DNA of 64,000 nt from Cristatella mucedo (GCA_009760855.2 WPIO01000005.1:1580001-1644000), one strand, 5' to 3'. Shown: positions 1 to 12,990, counted from the stretch's first letter. Numbers and translations are program-made. The notes: generated from the letters alone by a model not told the origin.

Positions 1-1149
1 TCTCTTCGCTTGAGTAAATGAGCCGACTGGACTCATACAGATTCCCGCACAGCTGCTGAACCTCTTTGTAAAGAATATACTATATACTGTTATAATATAC
101 TATATACTGTTATAATATAATAACATACTATATACTATTGAATATACTGTTGCCAATCAGTTCTGCACATGAGGTAGCCACATTTTGTGTGTATATATAA
201 CCGTACATATTCACAGATGTACCTGTAAATTTTGAAAATGCATGCGGACAAGGTAGAAAAAAACTTCTTCAGTACCCGTAAACTTGCCAAAGCTCTGTAC
301 TGCCTTAGCGATACACACACTTCACTTACAATTTATACTGCGGGGGAGAGCTACAGCCACTGTCTCTCCAGCCCTCAAAGCACTAATAGTATGATAAAAC
401 GTTTGCATAGCATCCTCTGAGAGCTAAATATTTCTCTAAGCATTGCAAGCGCGCTATAAATGAATGCTTTCAAGTCCATTCAACCAACTGACAAGCAAAA
501 ACCTTTTCTGGAATATAGAAAAAAATGATCACACCAAGATTTGGTTGCATTTCTCGGCGTACAACACTTTCTAGTTGTGTGCAAAGAATATTGAATCTAT
601 AACAAGATTCAATATGGCTACGTGTTTGAAGCATATTATTCGCTAAAAGTCTGTGCATCCTCCATCAGAACCATGTAGCTCAGGAGGTCTTTTATTGTGT
701 AGCTCCTATGGAGTAGCCTTATAACGAATGACTTACAGATTATCAGCGATGTGCCGTATTCGGATGGCGCCGGCTGGAAATGCTGCGTAAACAAGAAGGA
801 AAGAAAGACAATAAGGATGAATGGAGAAAAAGCCACTAAAGTCAAGGGTCAACGAGGCCAACGAGACAGGGCTACTCCTTCGCGCTGACGTATCATGTAT
901 AAGACATGTTTGCACAAAGTCATCTCAAGACCAAGCCAACTCACCATTGGCAATCAGGCCTTAAATAATACACATATATATATTTATTTGAACAGTGAAT
1001 TTGAAAAGTGCATGCCTTATGGATATATATATTTATTTATTTATTTATTTATATGTTTATATTTATATAAAGCACACACTGTTCACGCTCCATCTCACCT
1101 TTTACATTCCATGCTAAGCTACCGTGTTCGTCTATCTTTCTCTCGCTCA
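1..1149. other. AT-rich stretch without a recognised gene
   Basis: No exon, RNA gene or transposon is recognised. A 20-bp AT-rich unit (core ATACTGTTATAA) is repeated around 76-118, and a short (ATTT)n run lies near 1024-1052. The small open frames here have no splice context or family motif. Confidence 0.5.
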
Positions 1150-1716
1150 TCCCGCAAGTTCTGCTTGCTGGTCTAGCGACCTGTGCAATCAGGCGCCTGC
1201 AGCTGGTACAAAACTGCAGCTAGGCTTGTCTGTCGTGAACGTCAATGTTCCACATCTCTCCACATCTTGCCGACCTGCACTGGCTCCCAGTCAAACAAGG
1301 CATCGACTTTAAGGTTCTGTCACTCACTTTTAGGTCACTTCAATCTTTGGCTCTAGCCTACCTCTCAGATCTACTCCCCAGCCAGGCTTAGCACCGTACC
1401 ACTCGCTTTTCGGAATCTAATCGTTTACCTATACTTTGTACGAACCTCAAATTCTTTGGAGACTGTGCCTTTAACACTGACTTGACCACATTACGTGCTT
1501 ATGCTGCGTGCTGACACCGTGCATGCTGCCACTAATTATATTTGCATATTAACTCGTGCATGTTACCTTTAACCATGTTAGTTTTTTGTTTATTGAGCAT
1601 GCTACCACTAACCAGTCGATTGTACTTCCTGTGCGGAAAATGAAAAATTCCTGGAAAGAGATTGATTTCTCTGAGGGCGCTTAATCAAATGTGTTATTAT
1701 TATATAATTATTAAAT
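1150..1716 (+). mobile_element. LINE-A 3' fragment (5'-truncated)
   Basis: This matches the C-terminal ORF2 coding and 3' UTR of the long LINE-A copies at 17.5 and 52.1 kb: the 'ctgcttgctggtctag' region, then 'ctgcactggctcccagtcaa', then the terminal stem-loop (about 1650-1685) and an ATT-rich tail ending near 1716. It is full of stops and small deletions, so it is an old, dead 5'-truncated insertion. Confidence 0.8.
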
Positions 1717-2660
1717 GGATTTACAAAATGTTGTAACAGGAGTCTACTTTCTCGACAATGTCGTCTTTTGTAACATTAATTTCGAGCAGTTTACTCAGTC
1801 TCACAATGTTCTGTCTAATGTCTTTCACTTCACAGTCTTGGTCAAAAATCTTACAGTCTTCACATATGGTACGCCTCATTTTTTTGCCACACGCCGTTCG
1901 CACACATCATCCCACGCACATTAAATGTTTTTGATGGCATCTAGGAGGCTGTAGCCGCGAAAGAATTCGCTTAAATAATGCCCCTCATTTTCTGCAACAA
2001 CCTGAGTAAACGCACGCAGCAGTAGCTGGCCTTGAAATCAGCAATGGTACCTTGACCCAACGGCTGAATGAGAGAAGAACTGTTAGGTGGCATGAAAATC
2101 ACTCTCACGTTCGACTTCAGGTCCCCAGGATTATTTGGGTGTCCAGTTGCATTTCCCAAATCAGCAGGGTTTTAGAAGAAAGTGTTTCTTGTACGCAGGA
2201 GACTTATGCAGCTGGAATTAAACAGTGCAGGAACCAGTCTTAAAAAAGCACCACTGTCATACATGCTTTTTGGTTATGGCGGTATTGCACAAGCACTGTG
2301 TTCTTGCTGATGTTTTTGAAGGCGCGGGGGGGGGGGGAGTTGCAGAAGGATAAATCAGGAAAGTTTTCAGCTTGAAGCCTGCTACGTTTCCTCCAAGTGA
2401 CACTGTAAGCCTGTCCACGAAAGCCTTAAAACCAGACATCGACTTTGCTTTTCCCCGGTGCATTTACGTACGCTCAGGCATAAGTTTAGGAAAAGCACCG
2501 CTTCATCCACGCTAACAATATGTTCCGGCAAATAATGTTCTTCCTTAGTAATATGCTTATGCATCTTCTCCTTAAGCTTCTCAGCAGCTTCAGTATCATG
2601 CGAAACGCCTGAATTGAAATTAAGTTCTCTTAGGGTGCCATACAAATGAATTACTCGCTG
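1717..2660 (-). pseudogene. Tigger/pogo-type DDE transposase, decayed
   Basis: Reading the minus strand from about 2645 down gives collinear pieces of a Tigger (TIGD1-like, DDE_1 superfamily) transposase. They are an 'EAAEKLKEKMHKHI' segment, a 'VDEAVLF' block, 'KAKSMSGFKAFVDRLTVSLGG', a 'GNATGHP' block, 'NVRVIFMPPNSSSLIQPLGQG' and the C-terminal 'LLDAIKNI' and 'DIVEKV' segments. The frame shifts several times. The first catalytic Asp (VDEA) remains. The second (normally DNAxGHP) reads Gly and the third (normally QPLDQG) also reads Gly, so it could not catalyse transposition even if the frame were intact. No terminal inverted repeats were found. It abuts a LINE-A fragment on the left. Confidence 0.85.
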
Positions 2661-2925
2661 GGTGTTTGGTGACTACTAATCTGCCACGTTCGTTTCTTTG
2701 TCTAACGGTTTTCTGAGGCATGATACTAGACAGCGCAGCTAGTACGTCAGCTAGTCACCTCGGGGTCTACAGCTGGCTCACACTGAAGGCTGCGATGACG
2801 ATAGAGATATGTAGCTGCATTATCAAAGACTAGAACCTCTATTCTACAGGGTAGTAATTGACAGCTGGTATTCCCGGACAGAAGTCGAGGGACCTTTCCT
2901 TAGGCAGTCAGTCTTAAGCTGAGCG

Positions 2926-3000
2926 ACGTGTGTGACGCTGTGACGGAGTGTGTGACGCTGTGACGGAGGCCTTTGGATTCTAGAGAATTCTAGAGAATTC
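2926..3000. repeat. Small tandem duplications
   Basis: A 20-bp unit (core GTGTGACGCTGTGACGGAG) occurs twice in direct tandem at about 2926-2967. It is followed by two copies of TCTAGAGAAT ending near 3000. Confidence 0.7.
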
Positions 3001-4340
3001 GCCTCGGGAGGCACTGGCTCCCTGACAGCGGGCAGCAAGCTGGGCTTGCCCCGCCCCTTCCTACGCCCCGCGGCCGTCGTCGACGAAGAGATCATGTCTT
3101 TTTACCACTCAACGAGCAACTGTTGAGTTCGTGTCGAGTAAGTGCAATGATTTTTAGCTGCACATTTTCATTAGCCAGGGGCCTAAGCCCATCTGCTTGA
3201 AAATCTTGTTGATCTTGCCTTCTACATACATAAGATTTTGCCGGTCTGGCTTCTAGATGAAAACTCCTGCGTCACCTCGGTTAGGCGCTATAATGAGATC
3301 GCTCTTTGTGCAGTTCACAGTTACATAGATATATTTACGAATTCAAGAATCAAACGACAGTTCGCTAGTATCCGATGACGGAGTATCCGTCGTCCACTGC
3401 TCCGTAACAGGTTAACGTGAGGTCACATAAAAGCTGTATTGAACATTTTGACTGTCAAGAACATAAAACAAACAATATGGCGCACTAATCAAATTATAGT
3501 TATTGATCTCTTCAATATTGGCTGACCAGGATGGCTAATGCGATTATTGCTAGCCAAATAAAGCATCAGATTAGGTGCACTTGAAATTACCCCATGAATT
3601 AGCAGCCTCTGGTGTGTGGAAAAATAACGATGAACTAAACGTCCAGGTCATGCATTCATGAGTCGGTTGGTAGCCAAAAGCAGCATGGCACTCTACAAGC
3701 AATGGTATGTGCAGCATATACAATCGCTTGTAGGGTACCAGAGATTTCATTTGCGCTGCTCCCATCTGCAGCAGCGAGTCCGTCAGCAGCAAAGTGCTTC
3801 AAGCTGCTTCAAGAAAAACAAAAAATATTAAATAAATAAGCCCTGTGAACTGACCCTACACACGACACATTAAAGGAAAGGCACCAGTTTGTCACATTGA
3901 GAAAAATGTTTTGAATGGCTCAAATCTAGCAATTTGATTTCAAAAGAATATGTACACTTTATCTAATATAGTATATACTTTTCAATTATTAGCCGAATTG
4001 TATGGCTTTCATGAAAGGATACTTTCTGTCAAGATGGTTTTACAGCAACAGCCAGTGAGTCAATTAAGAACCAGTAAAAACTAGATTAAGTCAGAGAAAA
4101 TAATTAAGAGACTTTCTTATAAGAAACGTCTAATTTTCATTGAATAACTGTTTACACGCGTGACAGGGTGAAATTTGAAAAGCCGGCCGTCGTCTTATAA
4201 TTGGGTGACGTTGCGTTTACCTGCAAGTGAGATTTACAATCGATTGCGAACTTCACCAAGAGGACAGGATCTGATGACAGAAAGTCACCCACAGGTGCAC
4301 AGAGAATGTTCATTTTATTCACGATACCTTAATTTGGTCT

Positions 4341-4395
4341 AAAAATCTCTCAATTAAAGATAATCGTCAAAAATCTCTCAATTAAAGATAATAGT
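4341..4395. repeat. 28-bp tandem duplication
   Basis: Two adjacent copies of an AT-rich 28-bp unit (core AATCTCTCAATTAAAGATAA), the second differing in its last bases. Confidence 0.8.
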
Positions 4396-5319
4396 TTTTA
4401 GGATTCTGTCGGAGTCTCGAATGGTTCCGAAGCCTAAAGCGTGGCCATCAATTTCTCTTTTGGTTCCGAGCTTTAAGTATAGCAGCCTCCGGACTAATTA
4501 CACCGGACTAATCTAGGTAAATTGTGGCAGAGCTGAAGCAGGTCACGAGTGCACTCTTTTCTGGTGCAACAAATCTGAGATGTTCACTTTTCATGGACTA
4601 TTTTAGATTACAAAGTAGCTAGACACCTGGCTTATTCAATTTTATGTAGCTAAGACTAATCAAGGAACCCAATGCATGTTCAGCCTCGCAGTGGGCTTTT
4701 CTGATGAATGGCTGTTTTCAAGTTAATTTTGTTGGCTTACGTAATAATGTCGGATTTTGGTTCTGCTAATCTAGCTCTGTACATAATCTGAAAAGCAGTG
4801 ATAGCCGGTCGATGTAGAGGTTTAATGGTATGTACACGGTGTTAACAAAAAATCACCAGAAGTACTCCGGGGACAATTTTACGATTACCCAGTAGTTGGG
4901 CATCTGGACTAATTAGGATAGAAACACGATTTTAGTCTGGTCACAGTATACACAAAGTTAGAATGATATTCAGGTAGAGCACACACGTGCGCCCCCTATT
5001 TTTACAAGGACTGCGCATATTTATGACGATGCATTCATGTTTCGTCTAGTAAAATTAGAGAGAGGAGTAGCTGAAAGCATCGCGAGTAATCAGCGTATGA
5101 AGATGCACGATTGATTTATCGAAACTCGTGGAGAATTAGCAGCCCTTTCAGCAGCCTGGTCATGGCGGTGGACCAGTAAACGAGATGAAGCTACCAGGAT
5201 CGAATCTACGAAATCAGAATCGTACGTGATCAGCAAACAGGAAGAACAACGTGCAAAATAAACTAGATTATAGAGCTGGAGGTCAATTGATTATCGTGGT
5301 AATATTGCAAATATTATAT

Positions 5320-5640
5320 ACCTCTCTTAGAGAATGTCATCTTCATCTTTTACTAGGCACTTTACAAATGCTCGAAAGAAAACTGGTTTCAAATGGTCAG
5401 TGGTAGCATTTATTGTGCCAGTAAGCACAAACGGATAAAGAACAATTCACAAAGATATACCAAGTGCAGTGAGTAACAGATAGATTTGTAGCTTCCTGTT
5501 AAATTTCTAGTCAAGCGATATCAGAACATCAGTTGGTATTGCGTCCCAGGCTTTGGGACCACACATACTGACGGCATGATCTCTGAAACAATTGAGGCTC
5601 ACTTGAGAAACAGCTGATTAAGTTAAGCCAGAAGAACTGC
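5320..5640 (-). mobile_element. LINE 3' fragment (L2/CR1-like)
   Basis: On the minus strand the segment 5610-5500 reads 'CGPKAWDAIPTDVL', the conserved C-terminal ORF2 block of L2/CR1-type elements. Downstream, toward 5325, is a decayed version of the 3' stem-loop seen in LINE-A, followed by an AT-rich tail. Heavily mutated. Confidence 0.6.
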
Positions 5641-5829
5641 TGGCATAATGCCTAGCCTGTTAGGAATATTGTTCTGACTGGTACGCTGCGGCAAGACAAT
5701 CAAAGGACCTAAAAACTCGAGTAAAAGAAAATCTTGCATTCGTTGAGCTGCGTGGTGGGTAGCTAGCGTCGGTTGGTGAGAAGCGGTTAAATGTGGCAGT
5801 ATCAACTTTAGCGATAAATAATTATTTAG

Positions 5830-6155
5830 CCATACCTTGTACGAACTTTAAAACCGTTGGAGACCGTGTCTTTAGCTCCTATTCTCTCAAAGCCCGGAAC
5901 TCAATATCGATGCACGTCATAACGTTCCCGGACATTTAAAAAAAGCTTAAAAGTCATCTGCTTATTACAACATTTTTTGTGGGTCTTTGTAATTTGTTCT
6001 TCATGTGCATGTACCTGCTTACACTATGCCTGCTGCTTGCGGATGTTACCACCAATCATTTGGTAAAGCTTTCTATACATAATCTGTAATGTGCCCAGAA
6101 AGAGATTCATTTCTCTAATGGTGCTATTTAAATGCATTATTATTGCTATTATTAT
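5830..6155 (+). mobile_element. LINE-A 3' end fragment
   Basis: It begins within the conserved 'cttgtacgaac' block of the ORF2 end and runs through the 3' UTR to the stem-loop (about 6095-6130), then an ATT/GCTATT tail. It is inserted between two minus-strand LINE pieces and so splits an older minus-strand element. Confidence 0.7.
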
Positions 6156-6289
6156 GGCTGCAGAGTAGTATCAACTCTAAGATTGTTATTACACATACAG
6201 AAAGACCAGGGGATAGTGAGCCATAGAAGTCTTTTCATTTTGCCACAGAGGCATGAAGCAGCAGTACTGTGCAATCCTTGTCTAAGCCA

Positions 6290-6800
6290 TCCAGAACTTG
6301 TTACAACGGCAAAAAGCTGAAAGTGGGAAGACTGAGCTACGGTATTGCTGCAGCTACCTCACGAAAGGTCACTTTGGAACAGCTCACTCAGATCGCATGC
6401 AAAAGTTACAGGAAATATACTGCCAGAGTCCAAATGTGAGTTTGTCTTTCCACTTTTCAAGGATCACCGCGCTTTCACCATAAGTCATAAGCACGGTTTT
6501 GTCTTCGTTTAGTTTGAGAGAGTTCACTGTTTGCATCAAATAGCGAATGTCAGACAGGCTAGACAAGTTAGTTAAGAGATATTGACGTGCGGAACGGGTC
6601 AAATCACATGTGCACGCTTTGTGTCATCTGCATACAAATGAAATGCCATACTATGCTTGATGATTCCATCGGCGAGAGAGCAGGTACGAATGGCGAGAGC
6701 ATGATAACCAAGAGCAGGTTTATACCTGGGGTAGCCAATACTTTGGAGGCTCCTTGGCCGATTGATGTCCGTTGACTCGGCAATTAAATCTCTAAAGGGA
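6290..6800 (-). mobile_element. LINE reverse-transcriptase fragment with YADDT motif
   Basis: On the minus strand about 6660-6610 reads 'MAFHLYADDTK', the catalytic motif C of non-LTR reverse transcriptases. After a break comes 'NSLKLNEDKTVLM' (about 6530-6490), the conserved block after YADD. Stops and frameshifts are present. With 5320-5640 it is probably one minus-strand L2/CR1-like element, split by the LINE-A piece at 5830-6155. Confidence 0.7.
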
Positions 6801-7719
6801 GATACGACCTAAACTATGGCATTGCAGTGCCAGGATTTGATGCTCATGCTGCATAGATTCTCCTCAATCTACCAGCAGCATCCGCCGATACTGTCAGTCG
6901 TATGGAGTCGCTGTGCGAGATGCGTGCGGTCGCTCTGACTTATACAGCCTGCGCTTGATTTGATATTTCTCTTAATGAGTGGCTAGTCGTGTATCCGACT
7001 TTTTCAAACAAGATTTTTTCCTGGGGATGTTAGCAAAGGGTTTTATCCAGGACCAAAGCCGATATGCACCAGTGAATCACCAACTGATCACGTGATTTGA
7101 GCATGCGGTACGCTGATCTATTTTCCGAAGAAATTTTCTAGTTCTACTTGCTCCATTCACACTCTCTAAAACCAATATGGCAGTTGCGCGACTTAATTTC
7201 TGTCTGAAGTCATTTTACGGATCGGTATGTGGATCGAATTTCGCATATAAAAACCAATGAAACGAACTAATTCTCACTTTAGTAACTAATAGTGAATTTG
7301 ATGCATTTATTATTGATCTTCCGTGCAATTGAGGGTAGTTGGTGAGCAAAACCAAATAACAGAAATTCAAGTGCTTACGTTTTCTGAGCCCGTAGTGAGA
7401 AGGTGGCGGGCCGATCCGACTATACTTAATTAATTTTGGCTACTTACCCAAGAGGCCAGGCTAAGAAGCTTACATGCTCTTTGCTGTCAGTTTAATTCGG
7501 CTGGTTTAACACTTTCTTTGCGGTTTCTGAAAAGGTTGGCAACCTAAGAAAAACGAATCTCTTTGCGGGAACTTTAAATATGCTGGAGAGTAAGCAGGTC
7601 TACTGATTGACAATAAAATGCACGGTGTCAGCTCGTGGAAGCATACAAAAGACAATTTGCAAATTGAAAATTGACAATTTGCCCACAGCAAAAGCTGTGC
7701 GGAATTGCTGAGTTTTAGC
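6801..7719. other. Unassigned non-coding DNA
   Basis: No supported gene, RNA or repeat was recognised. Confidence 0.4.
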
Positions 7720-7835
7720 TTCTCGTAAAATGCCGTCCAGTCACGGATGTCATGACGTCAGTCGGGAGTGAGTTGCAGCCTTTGGGAGCACACAGAAACG
7801 CTGCAGACTTACATCAGCCAGATTATGACGGTCGG
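7720..7835 (-). mobile_element. LINE-A C-terminal/3' fragment
   Basis: The segment around 'gacgtcagtcgggagtgag' followed by 'gcctttgggagcacac' is the reverse complement of the LINE-A ORF2 end. It matches the same block near 63900-63950. Confidence 0.5.
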
Positions 7836-7916
7836 TATATTTGTTCACAGCTCCTGAATGTAACGGCACAGAGCCGGTTATTTCATCAAAGTTAGATGAT
7901 ATAATACCAAAATCAA

Positions 7917-8477
7917 GTGACGAGCCCTCCGCTAAGCTCCGCTACAGACGTTGAGCCAGGCTGCAGTTGGGGCCCAAGCTCTGCCTCGTTAAGCAGCTCA
8001 GTGGCGCTCTCTTGGCGCCGCACAAGAGCGGCTGTCACTACCGCTCGAAGCTGGATTCCTGTCACCTTCCGTCGCAATAGAATAGACTTACCTCCTGGCT
8101 ACAGGATAATGACTTTATATTGTATGGTACGAGTGCTCTCCACTGCTACTGCGCTCCGCTGCCGTCGGCGTACCTGCGGTAATCGATGCAGAAGCAACAT
8201 GCCGCTCTCCAAGGCCGGCGGCTCAACCGGTATATGGAAAAGGTACTTAGCGAGCGCCGGTGACGACGTTGGTATCGTTACAGGCGATGAGTATTTCGCC
8301 GAAGGAAATTTGTGCAGAAGCCGCTGCATGTTTGTAGTAAAAAAAATCAAGCTAGGAAATAATCAAACTAGCGGTCCCCGAAGGATTGGAGTATGTAATG
8401 CTTTGCTGAGTGATTTGAGTGGTTGGCACGATGCGAAGCTGAAGGGAAACTGCTGCCAGAGCAAGAGGGATAATTAA
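7917..8477 (+). other. 186-codon open frame, unrecognised
   Basis: A plus-strand frame of 186 codons with no ATG at its left end and no recognisable domain. On the minus strand the same stretch offers an ATG near 8330 and two good splice donors, after 'ttaccgcag' near 8176 and after 'agccaggag' near 8092. A minus-strand 5' exon is therefore an equally good reading. Composition is more GC-rich than the flanks. I do not assign a function; it may be chance. Confidence 0.15.
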
Positions 8478-10261
8478 AGTGAATGGCAGAGCAGCTTTGT
8501 AGCTGGATACGCGTCACTCTAGGAAGTCAACGTACGCGGGTGAGAAGTTCTTCTCCAATGTGGAGGTTGCGACCTTCACATGTATACTTCAAAGTTCAGA
8601 CTTGGCGCTGTTTTAAGTTTTAGCCTTCAAAGTTTAGCCCCTAGCATAAGTAGGACTTGGTAGTAGGACAGGGTGTTACGGACTGTCATCCTAGATGCCC
8701 TACCAAAATGTATGACGTATAAATCTGTATTAGCAACTTTACAAGTCTGACACTACTGGCCTTAATTTCTTTGATAGGAACTTCGATTTTATTTAATTGA
8801 GCGACAGCTGCTGAAGTTGCTCCGGGCCAAGCGTTGAACTCTTAATCGGTGAATTGATCACAGAAGCTTTGAAAGAAGCTCTGGCAAAATTTAAACGAAT
8901 GAATTAGCTATTATTACAGGTAGGGATGGCAAAAGTAAGTCTAGGCTTCTCATAAAGAGAAGAATAGGTATGCGATCCAAAGGGCTAATAATCTTTTAAG
9001 ACCGAGACTATAAACTTCGAGAGGAGAGAAGCAGTGGCTCGCTTGAAGGTGGGCAATGTGGCCGAGAAAGGGATGGCGAATAAATAATCCAGAACTTCTA
9101 GCTAATTTTGAAGAAATGAACTTTCGGATCTTGTCGCAGTTGCTGACAAAGCTAGAATAGACAATTTGCTAGATTAGCGAAATGATGATAGTGAGTAATG
9201 ACGCTGACCTGGTGGAACGCAAGGAAATGTTTGATGGTTGACAAAAGGAGTTTTGTATATTGCATCAGCAATTGCACTATCGTAGCTGGAATGGAATGGT
9301 ACAACCTGAAGCATACCTTGTCAATGGTCAGTGAGTCTTAATCTAATGCGAACCTTTCCTAGCGTGGGATTATTAGTCTAATCGAAATAAAAGTATACGA
9401 GAAACCATAGGTCGTCTGGTGGAAAGGCACATACTGTGCTTAGGCAGAGATGCAAAGTCTTCCGAACACCAGAAAGCGTCCTCCTGTGGAATTAAACAGA
9501 ATAGGCTGGGTAGATACGTTTTGAAAGCAGCTTCAGTGTGGTCTCCTCGAGTTTTGAGATTCAAGGTTGATTTGTGAGACCTAAGGGGACACACACTGTA
9601 GAGTCATACATTGATCTGCGTGTATTCGGATATCCATATTTTGGAAATTGCCGAAGTATACAGCATAAAATAGCCCGCGAGTATTTAGGAATGTGAAATA
9701 TTTTGCTAGTGGAACCACGGGCACGAGTTCTTAGAGAATAGAAGTCTGCCAGTGTACGAAATTAGGGACTTCGGTTGGTTGGCGAAATAAATTTTGAAAT
9801 CATGGTGTTAGTAGAAAAAGGGATATAATGGACCGTAGAACTGAAATGGTGTTTGAAAAGTTTGAACTACGGCCAGGTTTGCTAGACCCAAACTTGAAAA
9901 AGTAAGTGAAAGATTAGGCCTTAATGTCCACCAATTGCCATGTGAGGAATAATGGAGGCCTTACTAATTGGTCCTAGCTGCGGCCGTCTAGTTTCTTTAT
10001 AAACTTGCGGAAACGCAAATACGCAATCAAAAAAAGAGGCTTGTATCAACTGTCAATCACGTCATTGACCGCTTCCGTGTCAGCACTACGCTTAGCCGTC
10101 CATGCAGAGATCTAACATGCCGGCTACTTCTGGTTCTTTATCAGGTGGGAGACAAAATCAGAAAGTCAGCATCCATATTAAGGTATCGTGGCTACTAAAC
10201 TCTTCAACCTCCGGTCATTTCTCCTCCTCCAAATCCAACTTTAAGCCTGCCCCCATGCTCA
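8478..10261. other. Unassigned non-coding DNA
   Basis: Nothing recognised on either strand. Confidence 0.4.
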
Positions 10262-10745
10262 CCTCGTAATGTAATGTAATGTATCTCCGTCAGTAACTCC
10301 ACTAAGTCAAAAAGACCATGTGGGTGTTACGCAGGAGAGTTTTGTATAGCGCACTCACAGCCTTAGCGGCTTTCGGTACGCATGCGGTAGCCAACAGACT
10401 TCGTCTCTCGCAACAAAGAGAAAGTGGGAAGCATAACAGAGTCAGGAGAGCAGTTGAGGTAGTGAGTAGCATAGAAGTAGCAGTTCAGGACGGCTGAAAA
10501 AGATGTGCCATAGTCGGCAGTTGGAGAGTAGATGTCGTTGCGTAAAAATTGTGGAAGCGAGTTCCACAGTCTAGGACCTGCAGAGCTAAAGCTTCTGTCG
10601 CCAACTGTCTTTAAGCGGAGGAATGGGACAGCTAATTTATTGTCCACACAGGACCTGAGGGCGCGAACAGGCTGAAACTGATGCAGCAGTTCAGCTAGGT
10701 ACGAATGTGGTGGCTTATCTCCGAGGCAAAGAAGGTCGCAAGTAT
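10262..10745 (-). mobile_element. LINE-B 3' fragment
   Basis: A minus-strand frame (94 codons ending at 10363) contains 'VGDRSFSSAGPRLWNSLP', the C-terminal signature of L2/CR1-type ORF2 but distinct from LINE-A. The element ends at 10262-10285 in a repeated TAATG motif after 'gttactgacgga'. The plus-strand copy at 46060-46735 is closely similar, and its 3' tail is ATAC-repeated instead. Confidence 0.8.
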
Positions 10746-10790
10746 TTTAGACCGGATGCCTACTATTCTCCTGAAGAGAAGCCGCGAGTT

Positions 10791-10952
10791 GCCCGGATGG
10801 CACGCTAGGTAAGGTGGTTGCTTTTCACGACCCCTTAGGTTGTGGGGCTCGAATCCTGCGGTGGGCAATTCTTTGTCGCCACTGCAAGCGGCGGTGATAG
10901 CCGTAAAGGCTCTTCTGTCGCTATAAAAAATAGGCTGTTAAATCAGCTTTTA
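10791..10952 (+). mobile_element. SINE-1 copy (tRNA-derived)
   Basis: It carries an A-box-like 'tggcacgctagg' at about 10799, a B-box-like 'ggctcgaatcc' near 10850, then the shared body (cactgcaagcggcggtgatag, split by mutation) ending in 'gttaaatcagct'. It is inserted just before a LINE-A fragment. Confidence 0.8.
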
Positions 10953-10984
10953 TCAGTTAAATCAGCTGTTCAATCAGTTTTATT

Positions 10985-12408
10985 TTTGTATGCTACCATG
11001 CATAGCTAGCGTGATAAATGTGTCCCCATCCTTGGACTTTGACCTTCATCCGTCATAAACGCTGTTACCAGGCCACTCATTTCAAAGTCGACGCTTGACT
11101 AAGAGAACTTAATCAACTTCCGCTAAGTCTCCCTATTGCCGCTCCTACAAAAAAACCTAGAAAGGAAGAATGGCTGATCAGCAACGTGTTTACATCAAAA
11201 CCACACTGAGAAACTCCAGTGTATTGTTGTGAATGGACGTAGATCATCCGAGGAACCACTGAAGTATGGGGTACCCCAGCGCTATGTGCATGCTTTTCAC
11301 AGCTTATGCTTTCACTATTGTCGATGTGATCGCCTAGCACAATCTAGGCTTCCAATTCTATGCAGATGACACTCACTTGTATATTTGTTTGGATCCTTTC
11401 CAGCCCTTCACCACATCATATTCTCTTCACACCCTTGCTGCATGTATTACTGACATCCGCACATGGATGGCAGCAACATTTCTTGAAATAAATTACGAAA
11501 AAACCAACTTAAGAGATATGGGCAAACCAAGTGTAACTCGGAAATCGGAAAGGCTAACGCTCAAAATAGGCTCTGCCAACATATTTCCTGTTGAGTCTGC
11601 AAGAAATCTAGGTGTCACGTTCCAAAAGGACCTTTCATTAGACGGCAACATCAGTTCCACAGTTAAGTCTGTCTACTATCAGCTACATAAGATTGCTAAA
11701 ATTCGCGCTTGCCTAGACAGGGATACTACATCTAAATTGGTGCATGTATTTGTAACATCCCATTTTGATTTCTGAAACTCACTGCTTGCTGGTCTAGCGG
11801 CCTGTGCACTCAGGTGCTTACAGTTGGTGGAAAACAATGCAGTTAGGTTTGTCTGTCGTTAGCGTCGCAGTTTCCACATCACACCACTTCTTGCCGAACT
11901 GCACTGGCTCCCAATCAACCAGCGCATCTTTTTCAAGGTTCTGCCACTCACTTTTGCGTCCCATTATTCTCTGGCTCCAGCCTACCTATCATAACTACTC
12001 CCTTGTCAGGCTAGGCGTCGTACCACCTTCTTTTATGAATCTAATCGTTTACCTACACCTCGTACGATCCTCAAGTCCTTTGGAGAGTGTGCCTTTTTTT
12101 CGTATGCTCCCAAAATATGGAACTCACTCACGAATGACGTCACGGCATCACTGACTTGAAATTTAAAGAAATCTAAAAACACCCTGTCGTCAGTAGGTCC
12201 TTGTGATTCGTCCATTTTATGCTTATGCGTGCTGATACAGTGCATGCTCCCACTAACCACATTTTCCTGCAGATTCCGTGCATGTTACCTCTAGCTGTTA
12301 TTCTTGTTGACATTGTGCATGCTATTATCACCATATGATCATGCTTTCTTTACAGCACATTTAAAGTTCCTAGAAAAACATTAAGTAGTATGAGGGTGTT
12401 GTACCAAC

Positions 12409-12442
<34 letters not shown>

Positions 12443-12445
12443 GAA
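10985..12445 (+). mobile_element. LINE-A copy, internally deleted
   Basis: It begins with a block matching 'ccatgcataactagcat' of the intact copies, then deletes most of the palm region and resumes at the 'GVPQ' block (about 11260). The YADDT codons near 11365, the 'TWMAATFLEIN' block in a 132-codon frame (11377-11775), the ORF2 end and the 3' UTR follow, ending in ATT repeats at 12410-12443. Multiple stops; dead. Confidence 0.85.
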
Positions 12446-12639
12446 CAACACCTTTATAGAAAAGGCCTGAGGCCGCCTGGCTAGCTATTGGCTTAGTTGG
12501 CTAGTTAGTAGGCTTTCTATAAGTTAGTATGTGGTGCACTATTTTTAGTTTTTAGAGATGCTGTAACGATTATAGTTATAATAATAATAATAAATTGGTA
12601 TACCACCCTCACATAAACTATTGGAAATAATTCCTAATT

Positions 12640-12990
12640 ATGCCGTTTATTCTACCATGCACTCCTCTGACTCCAGCCGTTTACCTTAGCCTCTTATGAA
12701 TCTCACATCTTCTAGAGATCGCACCCTCAATTCGTATGCTCCAAACTCGTGGAACTCGCGACTGGAATCGCAAAATATTTTTGATGGGACACGTAAAAAT
12801 ATGCTAGATCTTACCTGCTGTTTCCAGCATTTTCTATATTCGTGCATATTAAATTTTTGTATTCTAACGTTCCAGATATTGCTCGTGTCATAACTAATAA
12901 ACTGACGTCCTACTTTCGTGGCGTACTTAAAGTGCCTAGAAAGAGATTTAGTTCTCTTGAGGAGCTTTAACAACTTCTTTTATTAATATA
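12640..12990 (+). mobile_element. LINE-A 3' end fragment
   Basis: It contains the 'ttcgtatgctccaaact' ORF2-end block near 12738. It then runs to the stem-loop 'gtgcctagaaagagattta' at about 12930 and a short AT-rich tail. Confidence 0.7.

Larger units (their letters stand above)
2661..5319. other. Unassigned non-coding DNA
   Basis: Apart from the tandem duplications at 2.9 kb and 4.3 kb, nothing is recognised on either strand: no exon with plausible splice sites and no transposon motif. Confidence 0.45.
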
